From Euonymus europaeus (Eukaryota > Streptophyta > Magnoliopsida > Celastrales > Celastraceae), in assembly GCA_963580455.1 (NCBI GenBank), contig OY756960.1, forward strand, positions 5,766,001-5,830,000: DNA of 64,000 nucleotides, read 5' to 3'. Both the position numbers and the translations under genes were made by a program. Below the pieces are notes generated by a model that was given only the letters and a program-made list of their open reading frames with translations, had not been told where the DNA came from and searched no databases. This document shows, in pieces, positions 33,982 to 45,229 of this stretch; positions within the stretch are counted from its first letter, which is position 1; every line of letters starts with the position of its first letter.

Positions 33982-35000
33982 GGCCTCGGAGAGTCTAAAT
34001 TCAATGGACCTTGGCTGTACTTGTTAGAAGAGCCATAAGACAGATTCAGATGGTTCTTCCAACCCGGATTGTAAGTATGAGAGAAAGGGTCATTCTGCTG
34101 CCAATGATAATTCTGAACAGCATTCACTTCAGCTTCAGAAAAGGTGCCACTTCTAGGACACATATGGGTAGGATGGTCTGTGCCCCCACAAATACCACAT
34201 GGCTCTGCAGCTTTGCTCAATAGACTCATTATAGCATCCAGTTTCCGAGCCATAGAAGCAATTTTTGTGTTGGGAGTACCAGCTTCATATGCAGTTGCTC
34301 TAGACCCACCTGTATCTCTACTATCCCACTGCGAAGAGTTAGCAACTACATTCTCAATAATCACTGTGGCATCAGCTGGTTCTTTAGCCATAATGTTCCC
34401 ACCAGCAGCTGTATCTAGCCTATGCCAACAGTCATCTGAAAAATTCTGATAGAAATACAATATAGTCTGCCATGGCAAGAATTGATGATGTGGGCACCCA
34501 ATCAACAGAGTTTTATACCTCGCCCAAGCTTGATACAGTGGTTCCCCCTTATTCTGCTTGAAATGAAATATCTGATCTCCTAACCGCTGTGTCTTAGATT
34601 GAGTATAGAATTTTTGAATAAACTTGGCTGACAGCTGCTCCCAAGAAGTGATAGAATTAGCAGGCAAGGTCTTGAACCAATTCTTCGCATCACCTTTTAA
34701 AGAGAAAGGAAAAATTTTGAGGCAAATAAATTCTGTTGATATCCCTTGAATCTGTTGTGTGCCACAAATCTCCAAGAAATTATCGATATGATCGCTAGCA
34801 TCCGGATTTTCTTCTCCTGAAAAGGAAGGAAGCAAGTTAATCATATAACCTTTAATCTCATATGACAAATTAGGTGCAATAGTTGGAAAAACAATGCACG
34901 ATTGACGAGTAGTAAATTGAGGCATAGAGAAATCCTGTATAGTGCATGGAGCATTGGGGTTGATGCCATTGTCTTCAACTCCTTCAAAATTTTCTGCCAT
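33978..35000 (-). CDS. Athila gag
   Basis: 340 codons starting MAENFEGVEDNGINPNAPCT. The gag core reads FICLKIFPFSLKGDAKNWFK ... SITSWEQLSAKFIQKFYTQS, followed by a single zinc knuckle CGICGGTDHPTHMC. It ends LNLDSPRP where the next frame (RT) begins, overlapping by four bases. In intact Athila elements gag is followed by several hundred residues with an aspartic protease (DLGAS-type site); none is found here, so the stretch between gag and RT has been deleted. Confidence 0.85.
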   Translation of the reverse strand: MAENFEGVEDNGINPNAPCTIQDFSMPQFTTRQSCIVFPTIAPNLSYEIKGYMINLLPSFSGEENPDASDHIDNFLEICGTQQIQGISTEFICLKIFPFSLKGDAKNWFKTLPANSITSWEQLSAKFIQKFYTQSKTQRLGDQIFHFKQNKGEPLYQAWARYKTLLIGCPHHQFLPWQTILYFYQNFSDDCWHRLDTAAGGNIMAKEPADATVIIENVVANSSQWDSRDTGGSRATAYEAGTPNTKIASMARKLDAIMSLLSKAAEPCGICGGTDHPTHMCPRSGTFSEAEVNAVQNYHWQQNDPFSHTYNPGWKNHLNLSYGSSNKYSQGPLNLDSPRP

Positions 35001-35279
35001 TTTTACTCATTCGGGATTGTCGCCACAAGAGCTCTTACTAGATGAGCTAGATGTAGGAGAACTAGAGTGGGTGGGAGAATGCTCCCCAAGAATTTTCTTG
35101 TCTATCTTGTTGTGGCATAGTCTAAATCAATTGGAAGAATTTGCGTATCTTGCGAACGCCGTCCTTGCATGAACTACAAAGAGAAAGAGAATAATGTGAG
35201 ACAAACAATTATCGAGTATGACCACGCTATGTAAGCAAGTATCTATTCAAACAAAACAATGGATCAAGTATAAGCTACC

Positions 35280-35297
35280 GTCCCCGGCAACGGCGCC
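35280..35297 (-). other. Primer-binding site of the Athila-type element (tRNA-Asp)
   Basis: The minus strand reads TGGCGCCGTTGCCGGGGAC, complementary to the 3' end of plant tRNA-Asp (...CCGGCAACGGCGCCA). It lies seven bases from the 5' LTR. The same site in decayed form recurs at about 42580-42606. Confidence 0.85.
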
Positions 35298-35304
35298 ATA
35301 AACT

Positions 35305-36656
35305 TGTTGGGTTTAAAATACCCTACTAGCAAGTGCACTAGTCGAAGGGATATCACAAGTAGTCAGTAGAGATCGTATCCACAGAGACAGAGTTATAATT
35401 GATCCAAGTGTTTGTTTGTATATATTTATGGACAATGCAAGAAATTAAAGTTCCGCTCAAGTTGATTGGGTTTGCAATTTAATAAGAATACAAGCAAGAA
35501 AAGTAAAGTGTTTTTGAAATTTTTGTATTGAAGAATGCAAATGCTAATGCAATTTATCACTAGGCAAGCTATATTAATGCAATGAATTCAAGTAAAAGAA
35601 TGAAGCACCAAGACTTCGAAATCCACCAAGGATCAATGATGTGCAAACACAACCAATTCACTCACACATTTATCAATCCGGGTATAACGAATCCGTACCT
35701 AAGTCGGTTTTAGCGCACTCAAGCCAATTTCCCTCATATCAATCACTAGCCATCTTATTGGTCTAGGTTGGATGTTCCTATCAACATTCTAGCCATCCTA
35801 TTGGTCTAGACATGCATAAGAATTCATGAAAGCTCAATAGAAATAGGATTCATACAAATTTGTTTCAAACCTAATGGAAACAACAATTGCAATCTAAGGT
35901 CCCAAGAAGCATGATTAACTAGATATTTCACCATCTACAAAATTCATCAAACAAATCCATTCAAAACCCTAAGTGGTAATCAAGCACAAAGAGTAAGAAG
36001 AATCCACAATAATCATAGAAACCAAAGATTTATACCCAAAAAGATTCACATATAACCAAATCAATTCATACAACCATCATTCAACCCAAGGCTTCATCCT
36101 AGCCTTGGTGATAAAGAGTTTAGCTACTCATAGAGAGAGAAAGAGAAAAGCAAAGAGAGAGAAACATGTTGGTAGAATCCAAAATCGGAAGAAACACAAG
36201 CCAAGATGACGAATCCCTCATTCAAGCCTTGAATCCTCCTTCTTTCCTCTACTTTCGCTCCCTGGAACGGCCGTTCGATAAGTCCAAAAGTGTTTTGTTT
36301 TTAGGGCTTTCGCGAAATAAAAGTTGCCATTTTCATGCAGGGGCGCCTAGGCGTGTAGGAAATATGCCTAGGCGCACTCTTAGGCGCTGCTCTAGGAAAA
36401 CAGTTTTTCCTGAATTTTTTTCATTCGACTCTGTTCCGTGCGTGGCCCGTACCGCCTAGGCGTGTATAAATCACGCCCAGGATAATTTTCAAGCTTATTC
36501 TTGCTCTCATCTTGCCCATATTTGCCAACTTTTTGTTCCGCACCATTAATTGCCTATCAAAGCACAAAACAATAGATAAATGTACCGAATTGACAATACC
36601 AATGAGATAATAGAGGGTTATTATCACCAAAACAAGAGGTATATTCATACCTATCA
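35305..36656 (-). repeat. 5' LTR of the Athila-type element
   Basis: 1352 bp with the same TG...CA ends as 6421-7773, and TACTT directly outside at 36657-36661. It differs from the other LTR by scattered substitutions and by small indels in the GCCTAGGC-rich part (36340-36480). Confidence 0.92.
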
Positions 36657-36661
36657 TACTT

Positions 36662-38941
36662 CAAGAAGAAAGAAAGTCAAAAGTTTCTCAAATGACTCGG
36701 GAAGATACCATGGCTCTGGCAATAAAATTTTCAAATTTCCAACAACACAGCAACGATTCTAGAAGAAATAACAACAACAAAAATTTTCAGAAAAGAGACT
36801 CAGATAAGAAGAAGCAAGGTATGTTTTGTAACTATTGCAAAAAGCTTTAATAATACCATTGATAAATGTTACAGGCTTCATGGACCACCCAATCATTCCA
36901 ACAAAAGACCAAGACAAAACAACACTGGAAGATCATATGCTGCAAATCAAGTTGACATCAATCCCCCTACTGATAATAAAACTAATCCTACAGTGGACCT
37001 GACAACAGAGCAATACCAACAAATTATTGCATTTCTAAAAGCAAAAGTCCCATTTGCAGAAACATCTAAGGAGGGACAACAACATTCTAGTATTATTGCC
37101 TCGGTCTTAGGTGACCCTATTTCCAATTGTACTTCAAATAGTTTGCTTATAGACAGTGAGGCAACATACCATGTTGTGTGTCATACATCTTTCTTTCATA
37201 CATTTCATGTCATATATGATTATTTTGTTTATCTACCTAATGGAGAAAAACATAAGATCACTCATATTGGTACTTTACACCTCACACCACAAATTATCCT
37301 AAAAAATGTCTTGTGTGTGCCAACTTTTAACTAAAATCTAATATCTATAAGTAAAGAACAAACTGAAAATATAGTACTTTTCTTAAAATATAGGTATGAA
37401 TTGCAGGGTCTAGGAAGCTAAATCAACTCAGTTTCTTCTTCTAGTTTATGGCATAGAAGGCTTGGACACCCTCAGAAAATGTTGCAAAGCTAATTCCAAG
37501 ATTATGTAGTGGAAAAACAGTTGATTGCATAAAATGTGATCTAGGAAAAATGAAAAGGAAATCATTTTGTACTAGTTTAAACTTATATAATGCCCCTTTT
37601 AACTTAAATACATGTTGACATTTGGGGACCTAGTCCTCTTATTTCATTGGATGGTTTTAGGTATTTCTTACTATTTTAGATGACTATTCTATGATGACAT
37701 GGACTTATCTAATGCAAACAAAAAAGAGACTAGAAAATACATCAAGAGTTTTGTATATTATGCTAAAACACAGTTTATCAAAACTATAAAGACAGTAAAA
37801 TTAGACAATGGAAAGGAATATTTTATGCATGATTTTTACATGTCAAAAGGAATTTTACATCAAAAAAGCCTGTCCATATACACCACAACAGAATGGTGTA
37901 GTGGAAAGGAAGCATCAACATCTCATCAATATAGCTAGGACTCTTAGAATACAAAGTGGATTAGGGAAAACATTTTGGACTTATTATCTACAAACAGTTG
38001 TTTATTTAATAAACAGAATTCCCACCAGAGTTCTTGATAAAAGAACTCCATATGAAATCCTTCACAATAATTCACCCAATTACAATGAATTAAAGGTCTT
38101 TGGATGCTTTTGTCTTGCAAAGGACAACATGCAAAAAATCAAAGTTTGAATATAAAGCAATACCATGTGTTTTCTTAGGATACCCTCTAGGAATAAAAGG
38201 ATATAGATTACTCAATCTCCAAACTCAAGAAATCTTCACACCAAGAGATGTAAAGTTTCATGAGACAGAATTTTCATTCAAAAATAATACATAAAATACT
38301 TTACATAACACATAATTTACATCCTATTCACTAGAAACTTCTACATTATCACACACGTCAGATTCAATAGTTCTTCAAGAACCTCAAACACTCCATTAGA
38401 GATAAACACCAACTCTAGGTTGAGAAAAAGACCCTCATACCTTAATGATTATGAATGTGTTTTAACATCCTCCTATGTAGATTCCATTTGTTATGAGCAT
38501 TTCTTAGCTGCCATCATCAAACACCAAGAACCTACAAAATATACTCAGGCTTTAAAAGACAAATTGATGTGTTGCAATGGATGCAAAGATGACATTTGGA
38601 AACTTACTAAACTACCACCAAATAGAAAACCTATAGGATGCAAATGGATCTTTAAAATTAAATATAATTTAGATGGAAGTATAGAGAGGTACAAGGCTAT
38701 ACTTGTAGCTAAAGGGTATAGTCAAAAAAAGGGTTTTTGATTATAATGAAACATTGCACTATAAGATAACTACTGTTAGAATATTCTTAGCCCTTGCAAC
38801 TATAAAAAAAATTGGACAGTACATCACTTAAATGTACATAATCCCTCCCTAAATAGAGTTTTGGAGGAAGAAGTGTACATGAAAGTACCTCCTAGTCATC
38901 CAAACAATAATTCAGAATTAGTATGCAGATTAAAAAAAATC

Positions 38942-38986
<45 letters not shown>

Positions 38987-39935
38987 TGAAGCAAGTCTCA
39001 AGACAGTGGAACCAAAAATGTAAAGAAGCATTGTTTAAATTTGGTTTCACACAAAGTAAATCTAATTTTTCATTATTTCATTATAACAAAAAGCAAATAG
39101 ATTTTTCTCTTACTTTATGTAGATGACATGACAGTCGGTGGAAATCATTTAGGTTTAATTCAGAATTTTAAAAATTATATCTCTAGTGTTTCAAAATTAA
39201 AGATTTAGGGAATCTTAAATTTTTCTTAGGTCTAGAACTTATAAGAACCAACTTAAGATTTCATATATCTCAAAGAAAATATGCAAATGATTTAATTTTA
39301 GATATCGGTCTCAAGGACTCAAAAATCAGTAAATCTCGCAAAGATACAAATGCAAAGTTGTCTATTAATCAAGGCATTATTCTATCTAATCCTATCCAAT
39401 ATAAGAGACTGATTGGTAAGCTAATGTATCTAATTATAACTAGACTTGATATTACATACTAAGTTAACACTCTTAGTCAATAAATGAAACAACCAAAAAA
39501 ATCCATTTTGCAGCTGCTATTAAAATTTTGAATTATGTAAAAGACACAGTTGGTCAATGTCTGTTGTACCCTACAACTAACAATATGCAGGTTGAAGGCT
39601 TCTGTGACTCAGACTAGGCCGCATGTGTAGATACTAGAAAATTAATAACAGGTTTTTGTAAAAAATTGGGTGACTAACTTGTAGCTTGGAAATCAAAGAA
39701 ACAAAAGGTTTCAAAATCCTCATCAGAGACTGAATATAGGGCCATGGCTTATATCACAAGTGAACTTGCATGGATTCACAATTTATTTCATGAACTGCAA
39801 ATATGTATCAAGAATCTAATGAATTTGTACTGTGACAACCAAGCAGCTATTCACATAGCCACCAATCCAATTTTTCAGGAGTGCACAAAACACATTGAAA
39901 TAGATCTTCATTAATATAATTTTCATATCAAGTTT
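36662..39935 (+). pseudogene. Ty1/copia gag end and pol, decayed and 3'-truncated
   Basis: This continues the copia gag after the Athila insertion. In order: a zinc knuckle broken by stops and a frameshift (CNYCKK...DKCYRLHGPPNH), protease with SLLIDSEATYHV (the usual DSGAT has become DSEAT), pre-integrase LWHRRLGHPQ, integrase (VKLDNGKEYF, YTPQQNGVVERKHQHLINIA, YEILHNNSPNY, VFGCF), RT (IGCKWIFKIKYNLDGSIERY, LVAKGYSQ) and RNase H (SKSSSETEYRAMA, CDNQAAIHIATNP, CTKHIEIDLH). Many stops and frameshifts occur, including a TAG replacing Trp before AACVDTRK. A microsatellite replaces part of the RT. The 3' LTR is missing; sequence similarity ends near 39935 at a LINE fragment. Confidence 0.88.
38942..38987 (+). 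repeat. (CA)n(TA)n microsatellite inside the copia RT
   Basis: About 12 CA and 10 TA repeats sit exactly between the codons for CRLKK and LKQVSRQWNQK. In copia RT these blocks normally flank a short SLYG motif, so the microsatellite has replaced or grown from those codons. Confidence 0.9.
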
Positions 39936-40440
39936 AATCAGTAGAGCCTTCTTCTTCTTCTTCATTTTCTTCTTCCTCGCCAAGTGGACTATCTCATTAA
40001 CAACTAACACATTGACAATGATTTGTCTACCTTTGATAAAGGCTGATTGGGACTCAATGATAAGAAATGGCATGACCTCTTTCAATCTTGCAGCTAATAT
40101 CTTAGATAAGATTTTATATAGGCTACTCACCAAACTTATAAGGCTAAAACCAAATAGTCAAGGACATCACACCTAATGTAAAGAACTTATTCACCAGACC
40201 TTCCAAAATTGACCATGTTCTCTTAATAAAACAAAAATTGAAACCATCTGGCTTGGAGATTTTAAACTTCACAATCCCAAACTGCTTTCTTCACCTCCTT
40301 CATAGTGATTGGCCTTTTCAATGAACATTCTTGTACAATTAAAATGGATTTAAAAGGAAAACCATATAAGTCCTTTTTTGAGCCTATATAAGTCCTCCTA
40401 TGTGCTTTGTGCCAAGAATTCAAAAAAGATTTCGAGTTTA
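39816..40440 (-). pseudogene. LINE (L1-type) reverse transcriptase fragment
   Basis: On the minus strand: KKDLYGFPFKSI, ITMKEVKKAVWDCE, then SPRPDGFNFCFIKRTW-like words, then VSSLYKILSKILAARLKEVM, IIESQSAFIKGRQIIVNVLV and LIKLDMK. These are the N-terminal RT blocks of plant L1-type LINEs (where families have PGPDGF, RPISL..YKI, QSAFI.GR and KLD). There are several stops and frameshifts. It is truncated before the FADD catalytic block, adjoining the copia remnant at about 39935. Confidence 0.75.
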
Positions 40441-42100
40441 ATATGACTGGTCAACATTGTGACAACATTTACTTCTTGGGGGACAAATGAGAGAGAAATG
40501 GCTGAAAAGTTTTTCCCTGTTCCAGAATCTAGAAGGCTTGGTTTGTTCAAGTCTTTCATCATCAAGAAGGAATTTTTGGTTAGTCCAAGCCAAAGGAGAT
40601 ATTTTTACATAACGATTTCCAATGGCTCTATAATGAATGGAGATTTATTTGGTTTGGATTAAAGAAAGGTCAAGATTAAAAGAAGAAGGAAGGGCCAAGA
40701 TCTAGACTTACTTTTCATCCAATGACCAAGATTATTTTGTCTTGAAAAGAAGTGAACGGTTTGGCTTGTGTTGGAAGGTGGAAGAACATTTGCAAAAATT
40801 GGCCAAGTCTTTGAGCTTCAAATCCTCTCAACTTCAAATCTTGATTCAAGCTTCTTCGTAGAGATCTCTTGCTTAAAAGTTGATTATCATCAAGCTATCA
40901 TCTTTCTATTTTAAAGAGAGATCCAAAAATCCATCAAGAACCCATTATTCTTCATTCTACCCGTGGGGTATAATTTTTGGCGTTCTTGAGTGGTGTTTCA
41001 ACAAAGCTTCTCCTAATCTCATATATATCTTTTTGAAAGCTTTGTGTGAATTTGTCATAGAGTGATTGCCACATCTTGAGCCTATTCTTAACCATATTCA
41101 TGAGCACCATCTCTAGTCTTTGTGAGAGTTCCTCAACCACAATAGCATTGAGCTAATCTTGAGAGAACCTTGTGCCTAAACACTTATAAAGTCCTTTTGT
41201 TGGACAAAACCATGTGAGGTTGTGAGATAAGTTAGGGGTACAACTTGAAAATCCTAGTTCTTGGTTATCTTGAAACCTTGGTTGTAAGAGTTTGGGATTA
41301 GTTTGCCTAAAACCCTAAGTTGTTGGTGAACTTGGAAAACCATCATCCATTAGTGGATTTGGAAATCCTAAGCTTGCGGGCTTACGTAGTGGATGTAGGA
41401 GGAAGGACTCTCCAAACCACTATATATCCTTGAGCACTTTATTTTTACTTGATTTAATTGATTTTGTGTGTTGATCATTTTCTTGAGGTTGTTAATTGCA
41501 TTAGAGGAGGTTTCTCTAAACCTTTAGGACACACACTTTTAATTGTTAATTTTTCTAGAACATCAATATGTCCGTGCATAGTTCATATAGATATACTTAT
41601 AATTTTAATCTAAATTTTTGATATAGTGTTTACTAAGGTGTTTTCATATTGCACACCAAATTTCGTTACATTCCGACTTGAATTGATAGGTCAAATAGGT
41701 TTTATCCAGTTGGTGTGCATATTTGATTTGAACACTAATCTGTTCATGTACTGCTCATATAGACCTTGAATTTTGATCTGAATTTTTGATATAGTATTCA
41801 TTAAGGGGTTTTGGTATTTCATATTAAATTTCGCTACATTCCGACTAGATTTACTAGGTTAAATTTCTTTTATCAATTCGGTGTGCAAATTTGTGTTTAT
41901 TGACATTGCGTGGGGAGTTTTGTGCATTTGTGAACTAGATATTCATTATATATTATATCACATATTTCACTTGACTTAAATTTGCTTAGGATAATCATAA
42001 GAGGCCAAAGTTGCATGTTACATGATATTTGATAATTAATTGTTAAATTATAAAAAGGGAGCCTGTGTAATTTGGGAACACAATTCACCCCTCTTGTGTT
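40441..42100 (+). repeat. Insertion splitting the LINE; probable solo LTR of a SIRE/Maximus-type copia element
   Basis: The interval separates two parts of one LINE frame, so it is a later insertion. Its text (GCGGGCTTACGTAGTGGATG, ACCACTATATATCC, and AACACAATTCACCCCTCTTGTG at the right end) is of the kind found in long copia LTRs, with no coding region. I could not identify the exact ends or a target duplication. Confidence 0.4.
41569..41900 (+). repeat. Two tandem copies of about 165 bp within the putative solo LTR
   Basis: Both copies contain GTTCATATAGA/GCTCATATAGA, ATCTRAATTTTTGATATAGT, TTTCGYTACATTCCGACT and GGTGTGCA in the same order, one starting near 41569 and the other near 41745. 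Confidence 0.75.
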
Positions 42101-42349
42101 TTACCTAGGCTTTTCAGCTAACTGATTCATTATTCTAGAGAAACAAGCACATGTGTGAAAGAATCTGATTTTTTTGTCACCTACAGCAAGCCAAGTAGCT
42201 CTTGATTTCTGTTTCCACACGGATTCAAATTTTTTGCTCTCCAGCCATAGATTACTTTTTATTAAGTGGGAGTGAGTAGACTTAGCTTGTGATAGACTCA
42301 TTTGCTCAGCAATTAGATACCATTTATCTAGCTTTTCAATTTTCCTCAT
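42101..42349 (-). pseudogene. LINE fragment upstream of the RT (linker region)
   Basis: 82 codons reading KFESVWKQKSRATWLAVGDK and KIRFFHTCACFSRIMNQLAE. This matches the block between endonuclease and RT in plant L1-type ORF2 (WKQKSR..W...GD.NTKFFH). It lies in the order expected to continue into the RT fragment at 39816-40440, interrupted by the insertion at 40441-42100. No endonuclease is seen upstream. Confidence 0.75.
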
Positions 42350-42359
42350 AAAGTTTCAG

Positions 42360-42613
42360 CTTTTTATCTACATGTCCAAGTCGTAATACCTATCGAGGTG
42401 GATCATCATTCTACTTGACTATTGTCACTTAGAGTATTTTCCAAGTCGTCATGTCTTCCGAGGTGGATCTTCATTATTTTATGTGAGTTCTTCACCAAGG
42501 AAGTTTTCTTTTTTGAGGTGAAATGTTTGCCAAGGTGAACTCAAGCAAAGCACGATTAGTTAATCGAATTGAATTGGACAATCCTCGCCGGCCCGGCAAC
42601 GACGCCTAAAACT
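42360..42613 (-). other. Remnant of a gypsy 5' leader with a decayed tRNA-Asp-type primer-binding site
   Basis: GCCGGCCCGGCAACGACGCC at about 42586-42605 resembles the CCCCGGCAACGGCGCCA primer site of the Athila element with a small insertion and substitutions. It is followed, as there, by AAAACT and TG. The part before it has a 30-bp direct repeat (CAAGTCGT...CGAGGTGGATC). Confidence 0.5.
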
Positions 42614-43445
42614 TGATAGCAATTTTCAATCACTAAAAATAGCAAACAAAAATCCCAAATTAAATAACTCGCAACTGCACAAGACCGTAGTAGAATATGA
42701 TTATGCAAGTATGAGATCCATCCATAAAGACAGGCAAAACTCTCCAAATTCAAGGTCGGTCCTGAGGGCAGGCCAACATGGGCGACCGCCATTTTGGGGG
42801 CCCAAAAAAATAATTTTTTTAAACAATATTTTTTAGGCTTATATATGATGTGAGGGGTAAAGATATGATAATAGGTCTAATATGAATGAAAAACATCAAA
42901 GTGTTCAAAAGAGGCTGCTTGAAATAAACATACCTAACTCACACACATATGTATAAATAATAATATTTTCAAGATTTCCAAGAAGCTTCCTTTAGATAGG
43001 CTAAGACATGTAGTGAGAATAATTCTTGGATTTGAGCTATTAGGTGGCTTGGTAGGACATGAGGTTTTGAATCACTCTTTTTATCTTCTTTTTCATTTTT
43101 TAAAACAAAAATTAAATTCAATCAAAAATGGGGTACTACAATTGTAATGACTGGTTTTAATTTTAATGTAATGAAATTTGAGGTGTGATAACCTAACCTC
43201 CCAAAATTGGGTTCCAGCCATTAAAATTTTTGTTGTTGTTCTATTTGCTTAAATTTTGATTACTGGGCCTGAGCCTCAAATATGCATGGGCCGGCCCTGT
43301 CTCCAAGTAGATTGATTTGTGAAAATTGATTGATTGTGCGAACAAACAACGAAAATAAGGGAATGAATTACAACAAGCAAGAGTCACATCACACGTTAAC
43401 GATACTAAGAATCAAATTAAGAAAGGGATGCTTCTAATTGCACAT
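42614..43445 (-). repeat. Decayed gypsy LTR related in layout to the Athila LTR, cut by a hAT-like element
   Basis: It starts TGATAGCAATTTTCAATCAC after the decayed primer site. GCAACTGCACAAGACCG, GAGATCCATCCATAAAGACA and, beyond 43300, AAGGGAATGAATTACAACAAGC correspond in order to landmarks in the Athila LTR (GCAAGTGCACTAGTCG, GAGATCGTATCCACA). 42751-43299 is an insertion. The far end is not defined; similar-looking sequence resumes at about 45230. Confidence 0.4.
42751..43299. mobile_element. Small hAT-like element (CAGGGCCGGCCC ends)
   Basis: The left end CAAGGTCGGTCCTGAGG and the right end read in reverse, CAGGGCCGGCCCATG, are related inverted ends of a type common in plants. TCTCCAA occurs just left of the element (42741-42747) and directly after it (43300-43306), a likely but imperfectly placed target duplication. 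Confidence 0.5.
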
Positions 43446-43699
43446 AAAATTTACTAACGGTACACAAGCCATTACTATTGACTAATTTGCACAAAAAAAT
43501 GACTCTAACAAAAGCTAGAAAGATTTTTAGGCTTAAGGTCGCTTTGACATTAATTGCTTTTACCTTTGTACTTGTTTGTTGGAAGAAAAAGAAAAAAAAG
43601 TGCTCGAAGTGCTTCATATTAGGCACACAGAACCGGCCTATAGACTACTTTACTAGGCTTCATATTAGGTACACAGAACCCTTACTGACTATTTTTTGG

Positions 43700-44590
43700 G
43701 GATGATTTGAATGAGAATTGTAGAGAATCGAGAAAAGGGCGGGGGTATAGCCTATATACGACTATACCCATTCTTTTTTTCTTCTTACCGTTGGCTATAC
43801 AGGATTACGCGTGCATTATTTTTCTTGACCGTTAGCTATACACTTAAGCGTTGGCTATAAGCCTTCAAGCTATAAATAGAGCACAATGACACACTATTAA
43901 TTCACACTTCTCAACCTCAATTCTCACACACTCTCTCTCTAACTGCTCTTAACCTCTTACTCAATTTTTATCCTTACAGATATGGACCATTTGGAAAAAT
44001 GAGAACTTGGGCCCAAGATCTACGACTGTCAAGTAACAGTTAGTGATCAGGTAAATATAAATTTTGAATATTTTGATTAAAGTCTATATATATTTTACGG
44101 GTGCCCACTTTGTACAAAATATTTGTGTAAAAGAGCTGTTTAACTTTTTTTTAATCTTTGTGCTTAATTTGATCTGAAATCACCTAGACAGCTATAATAT
44201 TCGTTGTCATGTATGTTAAGTTATTTTAATACAAAGCTTAGCGACATGTGTTTAAAGGCTAATTCATTGTGTAGACAAGCTTTTGGTGTTTGTAAAATTA
44301 CGGTCAATTTATTGAGAGATGTGTTTGTAAAGAATGGACAAATTTAGTCTTCCTAATTGGTGCATGTACTTAGAGGATTATTTGAGGGCAATTGCTAAAC
44401 CCCAAAAAGAAAAAGTCTCTCATGCGCACACCTTTAGCCATGAAAAGCAGAGAAAGATACTCGCTGTTGTTCTTGTATCACCTTGTTTGTTTTACTCATC
44501 TTTTTACTGTTCTTATAAGTTGAAACTATAATTTTTTGCTCGAAAAAAAAACTCACATTTGTGCTACTTTCTCATTCACGTTTAATTGGG
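43700..44590 (+). other. Promoter-like segment and non-coding sequence, origin unknown
   Basis: CCGTTGGCTATA/CCGTTAGCTATA words repeat at 43789, 43830 and 43850, followed by a TATA box (CTATAAATAGAGC at 43871) and a CT-rich leader (ACACACTCTCTCTCTAACTG). This looks like the 5' end of a transposon or lost gene. The downstream ATG at 43982 soon meets a stop, and no coding region follows. Confidence 0.35.
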
Positions 44591-44599
44591 ATGAGATGA

Positions 44600-44928
44600 T
44601 GGGTGTCAAAATTATGTCCAATTTGGATAATTAATTTATCGGATTCGGATTAAATCAAATTTAAATATAAATTATTTGTCCAAATATAAAAAATTTATCC
44701 GGTCTAAAATTGGATCTGGATATAAAAATAAAAATAAAAATATTGTATGATTTAATTGTCCGAATCTTAATTTAAATTAGATTATTGTCAAATTTACTTG
44801 TTCGGATTTAAATCAATTCGAATATGGTTAAGTATGTCTGACAATCCAAACTAATATGCATTTGGGTATGTAAATATCTCGTAAATATCCTATGATATCT
44901 GATCTGGACCCGAATTTTTGCCACCCTA
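44600..44928. mobile_element. Small hAT-like MITE
   Basis: The left end TGGGTGTCAAAATTATGTCC pairs with the right end read in reverse, AGGGTGGCAAAAATTCGGGTCC. The interior repeats TTCGGATTTAAAT-like and GTCCAAATATAAA words. No clear 8-bp duplication was found. Confidence 0.5.
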
Positions 44929-45229
44929 GTTGGCATCACCTGGACACGTGGCAGAAATTAATACGTAAGAAAATATAAGCATCATTCCAGGAGAATTATG
45001 AGGGCAAAAATGTTAGTTTAAGTGTTTACAATTTATATCATCGAGAATCGTGCTAGGATGATTTCTATAGAGAATAAGTCAAAGTCTATGGCAGAGATTG
45101 TAAAAAGATGAGGACAAAAAATAGCATTGTCACATTAATGTCATACATATAATAAAAGTGATTGTGACAAAAAATAACACTGTCACATCATGTCATATAG
45201 TAAAAACGATTGTGCATCTAGCAATTACC

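Larger units (their letters stand above)
6421..36656 (-). mobile_element. Athila-type Ty3/gypsy retrotransposon (with nested Ogre and hAT elements)
   Basis: Two nearly identical LTRs (6421-7773 and 35305-36656) begin TGTTGGGTTTAAAATACCC and end CATACCTATCA. The 5-bp duplication TACTT flanks the pair (6416-6420 and 36657-36661), proving insertion into the copia gag. On the minus strand the order is 5' LTR, tRNA-Asp-type primer-binding site, gag, RT/RNase H, integrase, a third env-position ORF and 3' LTR. The tRNA-Asp primer site, long LTRs and third ORF with the HLWPAGHHSERRREIL-type motif are Athila features. Without the Ogre insert (18.5 kb) and the hAT insert (1.24 kb) the element is about 10.5 kb. 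It is defective: protease is absent and several frames are broken. Confidence 0.9.
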
